Shown here piece after piece: positions 12,564-16,632 of a DNA stretch of 16,632 nucleotides; position 1 is the first letter of the stretch; every line of letters starts with the position of its first letter. The stretch is from the NCBI GenBank assembly GCA_050945895.1, contig JBMNTU010000052.1, positions 1-16,632 on the forward strand. The letters run 5' to 3'. A model generated the notes under the pieces. That model did not search any database, had not been told where the DNA came from, and saw only the letters and a program-made list of their open reading frames with translations. This stretch comes from JBMNTU01 sp050945895. Lineage in GTDB: Bacteria > Bacillota > Clostridia > Christensenellales > Christensenellaceae. The position numbers were made by a program, and so were the translations under genes.

Positions 12564-13313
12564 TTGGGTTTATTTTCAAAAAAAAGAAAAACCAATTTTG
12601 AAAAACTGGATATGGAAAACCTGCCGGTACATGTTGCTGTTATTATGGATGGCAACGGCAGGTGGGCGAAAAAGCGGATGCTGCCGCGGGTAATGGGCCA
12701 CCGGGCGGGTATGGAAAAGGTAAAGACCATCATACGGACAAGCTCGGACCTTGGAATAAAGCACCTTACACTGTATGCGTTCTCTACCGAAAACTGGAAG
12801 CGCCCGCAGGATGAAGTGGGTTTTTTGATGAACCTGCTCATCGAGTTTTTGACCCGCGAGCTCGACGAAATGAACCAAAAGAATGTAATTTTCAATACGA
12901 TCGGCAGCCTGAAGCGCTTGCCCGAAAAGGTCGTCGAGGTGCTGGAAAACGCAAAAGAAACGACTAGGGATAACACTGGGCTTACCGTGAATATTGCGCT
13001 GGACTATGGCGGGCGGACAGAGATTGCGCAAGCCGTCCGGAAAATTGTGCAGGGTGCGGCCGACGGAACGGTTGCGGCCGAACAGATAGACGAAGGCTTT
13101 ATATCCGGCTTTTTGGATACGGCAGGGCAGCCCGACCCCGATTTGATGATTCGTACAAGCGGGGAGGAGCGCCTTTCAAACTTCCTGTTGTACCAGCTTG
13201 CATATGCAGAGTTTTATTTTACGCCGGTCCTGTGGCCGGATTTCGATGAAAAGGAATACGAAAAAGCGCTTTTGGTATACCAAAATAGGCAGCGGCGCTA
13301 TGGCGGCCTGTAA
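12564..13313 (+). CDS. uppS: Isoprenyl transferase / undecaprenyl diphosphate synthase
   Basis: Condenses isopentenyl-PP units to the C55 carrier lipid precursor used for cell-wall synthesis. 249 residues. M-D-G-N-G-R-W-A-K (28-36) contains the catalytic Asp, G-H-R-A-G-M (45-50), L-Y-A-F-S-T-E-N-W-K-R-P follow, and the C-terminal R-T-S-G-E-E-R-L-S-N-F-L-L-Y-Q-L-A-Y-A-E pattern is intact. The start is TTG 12564 (M-G-L-F-S-K-K), the family-typical beginning; GGAG lies about 11 bases upstream, so initiation may be weak. An internal ATG at 12612 would remove the Lys-rich N-terminal stretch. It is the first gene after the GC hairpin and is followed by cdsA after 21 bases. Confidence 0.96.
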   Translation: MGLFSKKRKTNFEKLDMENLPVHVAVIMDGNGRWAKKRMLPRVMGHRAGMEKVKTIIRTSSDLGIKHLTLYAFSTENWKRPQDEVGFLMNLLIEFLTRELDEMNQKNVIFNTIGSLKRLPEKVVEVLENAKETTRDNTGLTVNIALDYGGRTEIAQAVRKIVQGAADGTVAAEQIDEGFISGFLDTAGQPDPDLMIRTSGEERLSNFLLYQLAYAEFYFTPVLWPDFDEKEYEKALLVYQNRQRRYGGL

Positions 13314-13334
13314 AAGCGCAGGGAAGGGATAGCA

Positions 13335-14186
13335 ATGGGCAAAAGGATATTGGTCGCCATACCGATCGTCATCGTTGTTGCGCTCGCCGTAATTTTGCAA
13401 GGCTGGGTGCTTGCTTTATTTGCCGTTTTGCTTGCCGTTTTTTGCGGCTACGAAATCGTCCATGCGATGAACCAGGGGAAAAAACCGGTGCTGGGCGGCC
13501 TTTCCATCGGGCTAAGCGTGTTTTTGGCGGGCTGGTTTTTGCTGGCATACGGCGGTATAGTCGGAGTGGAACCGTTCGCGCTGCTGTTGGCTTTTATCAT
13601 CTATACAATGCTGTGCTTTGTCGTGGCGATGTTCTCTTCAAAGCATTCGATGGAAAGCGTTACAAATTCTGTATTCGCGATGATCTATCCCAACCTTTTC
13701 TGGATGATTTTTTACTGGATGATTTTGACGGGGCAAGGGGGCTATACGGGCATGCTTCTCTTGCTGCTGATGGTGTTTGTTCCTGCAATGTTTTGCGATA
13801 CGGCGGCGTATTTTTTTGGAAGCGCGTTTGGCAGGCACAAGCTTTGCCCTGCGATCAGCCCCAAAAAAACGGTAGAAGGAAGCATTGGCGGGTTTGTTGG
13901 CGGAGTAGTGGGCGCGGGGGTCGTGTACCTCGTTCTTTCGCTTTATATGAAAACGTTTGGGGCACAAATAACGTTGCCGGCATTGCCGGTTATGCTGCTG
14001 TGGGGTGCAGTGTTGGCGGCGGTTTCGCAAATCGGCGACCTGGCGGCCTCGTTCATAAAACGTTCACTGAATATTAAAGACTTTGGCAAAATTTTGCCAG
14101 GGCACGGTGGTATACTGGACAGGATGGACAGCATACTGTTTTGCATACCCGTCGTATATTTATTTGCAATAACGATGATGGCATAG
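13335..14186 (+). CDS. cdsA: Phosphatidate cytidylyltransferase
   Basis: Makes CDP-diacylglycerol from phosphatidic acid and CTP, the branch point of phospholipid synthesis. 283 residues and highly hydrophobic, with about eight membrane segments, as expected for this integral membrane enzyme. The C-terminal signature S-L-N-I-K-D-F-G-K-I-L-P-G-H-G-G-I-L-D-R-M-D is complete, with the S-P-K-K-T-V-E-G segment before it. The ATG follows GGGAAGGGATAGCA. It sits between uppS and dxr, the conserved order. Confidence 0.95.
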   Translation: MGKRILVAIPIVIVVALAVILQGWVLALFAVLLAVFCGYEIVHAMNQGKKPVLGGLSIGLSVFLAGWFLLAYGGIVGVEPFALLLAFIIYTMLCFVVAMFSSKHSMESVTNSVFAMIYPNLFWMIFYWMILTGQGGYTGMLLLLLMVFVPAMFCDTAAYFFGSAFGRHKLCPAISPKKTVEGSIGGFVGGVVGAGVVYLVLSLYMKTFGAQITLPALPVMLLWGAVLAAVSQIGDLAASFIKRSLNIKDFGKILPGHGGILDRMDSILFCIPVVYLFAITMMA

Positions 14187-14197
14187 GAGTTTTTCGT

Positions 14198-15358
14198 TTG
14201 AAAAAAATAGCAATACTGGGCGCGACCGGCTCCATCGGGCAGCAGGCGCAGGATGTAGTGCGCCGCTACAGCGAAGATTTTAAGATTGTTGCCATGACGG
14301 CCCACCGCGATGCGGAGGGGCTGGTTCGCGCGGCGAACGAATTTCGTCCGGAATATGTATGCCTGACAGACGCCGGGAAGCTGAATGAAGTTAAAAACGG
14401 GCTTGTATATGGCGCGCATGTGCTTTGCGGGCCGGATTCGCTGCTTATTGCATGTGCAGACAGCGGCGCGGAACTGGTCGTGCTTGCCGTCATGGGAATT
14501 GCGGGCCTCCCCGCATTTTACGAATGCCTGAAAAGGAACATAGACGTTGCGCTGGCCAACAAGGAAGCGCTTGTTTCGGGCGCGGGGGTGACGAGGAAGC
14601 TGATGGACGATTCAAAATCCACAGTGCTTCCGGTAGACAGCGAGCATTCGGCTATTTTCCAGTGTCTTGGCAATTCGTATGATATTTCGGATGTGCAAAG
14701 AATTTATATCACCGCTTCCGGCGGGCCCTTTTTACATGAAGATGCAGATTTTATTTATAACGCACCGGTAGGCGCGGCGCTAAAGCACCCAAACTGGGAA
14801 ATGGGAAAAAAAATAACGATCGATTCCGCATCCCTTGCAAACAAGGGGTTGGAAGTAATAGAGGCGCATTACCTGTATAAAGCGCCGCCGGATATGATTT
14901 CGGTGGTCGTTCACCCGGAAAGCATTATCCATTCGCTGGTAGAGCTAAAGGACGCGTCTGTAATGGCGCAGCTTGCGCTGCCCGATATGCGGCTGCCGCT
15001 GCAAAAGGCGATGTTTTTTCCAGAGATTCGAGACTACGTGGGCGAAAAGCGGATGGACCTGCTTGAAGTTGGAAAGCTGACTTTTCTTCCGCCCGATACG
15101 GAAAAATTCCCCTGCCTTGCATTGGCATACCAAGCGCTCCGCGATAATGCAACGGCGGTGTACAATGTTTCCAACGAGGTCGCCGTTTCGTGGTATTTGG
15201 AAGAGCGGATCAAATTCGGGCAAATACCCGAAATCATCTTGCTTGCACTGCAAACATTTGGGGGAACAATACCAACAGACTTAAATGGAATATTGGAACT
15301 GGATAAAGAGGTCCGCGCATTTCTCGATGGAAAACGCGCGGTGATATTTGGAGGCTGA
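14198..15358 (+). CDS. dxr: 1-deoxy-D-xylulose-5-phosphate reductoisomerase
   Basis: Converts DXP to MEP with NADPH, the committed step of the MEP isoprenoid pathway, feeding UppS. 386 residues. The NADPH-binding motif G-A-T-G-S-I-G lies at 8-14. The A-L-A-N-K-E-A-L-V-S-G segment, the metal-site region V-D-S-E-H-S-A-I-F-Q, the I-T-A-S-G-G-P-F motif and W-E-M-G-K-K-I-T-I-D-S-A-S-L-A-N-K are all intact. The open frame begins at 14141 inside cdsA, but TTG 14198 is chosen: AGGAG lies eight bases upstream and the protein then starts M-K-K-I-A-I-L-G as the family does. The stop is followed after two bases by the rseP start. Confidence 0.96.
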   Translation: MKKIAILGATGSIGQQAQDVVRRYSEDFKIVAMTAHRDAEGLVRAANEFRPEYVCLTDAGKLNEVKNGLVYGAHVLCGPDSLLIACADSGAELVVLAVMGIAGLPAFYECLKRNIDVALANKEALVSGAGVTRKLMDDSKSTVLPVDSEHSAIFQCLGNSYDISDVQRIYITASGGPFLHEDADFIYNAPVGAALKHPNWEMGKKITIDSASLANKGLEVIEAHYLYKAPPDMISVVVHPESIIHSLVELKDASVMAQLALPDMRLPLQKAMFFPEIRDYVGEKRMDLLEVGKLTFLPPDTEKFPCLALAYQALRDNATAVYNVSNEVAVSWYLEERIKFGQIPEIILLALQTFGGTIPTDLNGILELDKEVRAFLDGKRAVIFGG

Positions 15359-15360
15359 AT

Positions 15361-16398
15361 TTGGATACGGGCAATATTGTAGTAACGATCATAACGGCTC
15401 TTTTGGTGCTGACGCTGCTCATTGTTGTGCATGAATTTGGGCATTATATCGCGGCGAAAAAAAGAGGCATCAAGGTAGCGGAATTTGCAGTGGGGTTTGG
15501 TCCCCGGCTAATAAAGTGGCATAGGAACGAAACGGAATTTTCCATCCGGCCCATTTTTTTTGGCGGGTTCGTAAAGTTTGCGGACGACGAGGAACGCGCT
15601 CCCCAAAAGGGGGATTTTCGCGCGGCGTCCCTAAAAAGCCGCATACTGACGATTGCCGCAGGGCCGGTTATGAACATGATTGTCGCAGTCATTATTTCGG
15701 TTGTTGTGCTGTGTGCATTCGGCGACTACCAGCCGCGGATCGCCGAGGTAGAGGCAGGCTCAACCGCGTATGAGGCGGGTCTGCGGGAGGGGGACATTAT
15801 CCGTGAGATAAACGGTGTAAGGATCGACTTTGCGACGTACGACTGGCAGGATTACCAGCGCGCGGCGCAGGGCGAAAGCTTGCCTATCACCGTGTTGAGG
15901 GAAGGGGAAACGCAATCGTTTGACGTACCCTATATGGACGAGCTTTCGGAAGAAGGGCGCAAGGTTACGGGCATCAACATCGAGGCCATCCCCCGGAAAT
16001 ACAACTTTTTTGAAGCGGTCGGCCTCAGCTTTAAGTGGCTGGGCATGATGATCCGGGAGATGTTTTCTGTATTGGGGAGGCTGTTTTTTATGGGCCAGGG
16101 GGTAGAAAACCTGACCGGTATTGTGGGAACGGTGGCAATCGTAGGCGCGGCCGCGCAGCAGGGGCTCGACCTGCTGCTAAAAATGATAGCGATGATCAGC
16201 ATCAACCTTGCTGTTATCAACCTGCTGCCCATACCGGCGCTGGACGGCGGCAAGCTGGTGATGTATGCGGTGGAAGGCGTACGGAAAAAACCTGCACCCG
16301 AAAAGCTGGAGGGGTTCTTGAACCTTGCGGGATTTGTACTCATTATGGGATTGGCGGTGTTTTTGGTGGTCCAGGATATATCCAGAATGGTCGTTTGA
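15361..16398 (+). CDS. rseP: RseP-type site-2 intramembrane metalloprotease
   Basis: Membrane zinc protease that performs regulated intramembrane proteolysis of anti-sigma factors and remnant signal peptides. 345 residues. H-E-F-G-H zinc motif (24-28), G-P-V-M-N (101-105), a PDZ domain at about 124-190, and the third zinc-site motif L-L-P-I-P-A-L-D-G-G (288-297). The start is TTG 15361, with GGAGG six bases upstream inside the end of dxr. The equivalent B. subtilis protease (RasP) processes anti-sigma factors including the RsgI type, so the RsgI-like protein in this window is a plausible substrate, though the link is inference. ispG, often next, is not seen before the window edge. Confidence 0.95.
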   Translation: MDTGNIVVTIITALLVLTLLIVVHEFGHYIAAKKRGIKVAEFAVGFGPRLIKWHRNETEFSIRPIFFGGFVKFADDEERAPQKGDFRAASLKSRILTIAAGPVMNMIVAVIISVVVLCAFGDYQPRIAEVEAGSTAYEAGLREGDIIREINGVRIDFATYDWQDYQRAAQGESLPITVLREGETQSFDVPYMDELSEEGRKVTGINIEAIPRKYNFFEAVGLSFKWLGMMIREMFSVLGRLFFMGQGVENLTGIVGTVAIVGAAAQQGLDLLLKMIAMISINLAVINLLPIPALDGGKLVMYAVEGVRKKPAPEKLEGFLNLAGFVLIMGLAVFLVVQDISRMVV

Positions 16399-16632
16399 CC
16401 ATCATTTTGTAAACAGCGCAAACCCTGCACTTACTTTTAAAAATACCGAAGAATAAAGACGCTCGGCCTTACCTTTTGCATGCCTGGCGTCGTGGCTTGC
16501 AAAATTCCAATCGGGCCTGCGTGATGTGGCCCGCTGCTTTAGGAGGAGCATTCCTGTAATGGAACAAAAGGCGGATTGAGGAAATAAAAGATACTCCCTA
16601 AAATAAGCACAGAGGGGTTGAAACCCCAACAC
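16399..16632. other. Non-coding tail with inverted repeats
   Basis: No gene is supported here. There are imperfect inverted repeats TTTTGCATGCC/GGCTTGCAAAA (16474-16504, one mismatch), CGGGCC/GGCCCG (16512-16533) and GGGGT/ACCCC near the end (about 16613-16626). None has a T-tract. A strong AGGAGGAG at about 16541 precedes an ATG (16559) that opens only six codons. Confidence 0.5.

Noticed and set aside
16402..16632. Minus-strand open frame reaching the right edge
   Set aside because: No start codon context visible, odd composition, runs through inverted repeats and resembles no family; left as non-coding.

Overview
The window looks like chromosomal DNA of an anaerobic, Clostridia-type Firmicute of roughly 50% GC. 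The evidence is the gene order pyrH-frr-uppS-cdsA-dxr-rseP, strong AGGAGG-type ribosome binding sites, frequent GTG/TTG starts, an RsgI-like anti-sigma factor, a PadR/DUF1048/ABC cassette and a kinase-only ProB. No rRNA, tRNA or CRISPR array was seen. I do not name a species.

Layout. (1) 1-95: the end of an IS3-family insertion sequence, with the first 12 codons of its OrfA reading off the left edge. (2) 116-2468: a minus-strand pair, a YbaK/ProX-type aminoacyl-tRNA deacylase followed by glutamate 5-kinase proB, divergent from a LysR regulator. (3) 2558-3372: a SUKH (SMI1/KNR4) protein and a small double-glycine-leader, zinc-ribbon peptide gene broken by an in-frame amber codon. (4) 3596-5587: a minus-strand envelope-signalling operon of a secreted four-module Cys protein, an ECF sigma factor and an RsgI-like anti-sigma factor with a disordered Gly/Asn/His tail, ending in a strong terminator. 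(5) 5705-8335: a PadR-controlled cassette with a palindromic operator candidate, two DUF1048 proteins and a DrrA/DrrB-type ABC exporter. (6) 8338-8861: a possible gene remnant and an unknown 120-residue protein. (7) 9065-10370: a minus-strand lipoprotein with its own sigma-A promoter and an overlapping palindrome. (8) 10381-10851: a long non-coding stretch holding a strong promoter and a compact structured-RNA candidate that ends in an intrinsic terminator. (9) 10852-16398: pyrH, frr, a small PASTA-like protein, uppS, cdsA, dxr and rseP.

How the parts work together. The right half is core biology: UMP kinase, ribosome recycling, undecaprenyl-PP synthesis, CDP-diacylglycerol synthesis, the MEP pathway and the site-2 protease. 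RseP homologues act in release of RsgI-type anti-sigma factors, so the protease at the right end is a plausible partner of the signalling operon in the left half. The left half is accessory: IS element, regulator-exporter cassette, immunity-type protein and broken peptide gene.

The items most worth a second look are the amber codon sitting on the conserved Glu of a double-glycine leader (3220-3222), the structured RNA/terminator upstream of pyrH (10590-10713), and the Cys-module protein/ECF/RsgI-like operon.
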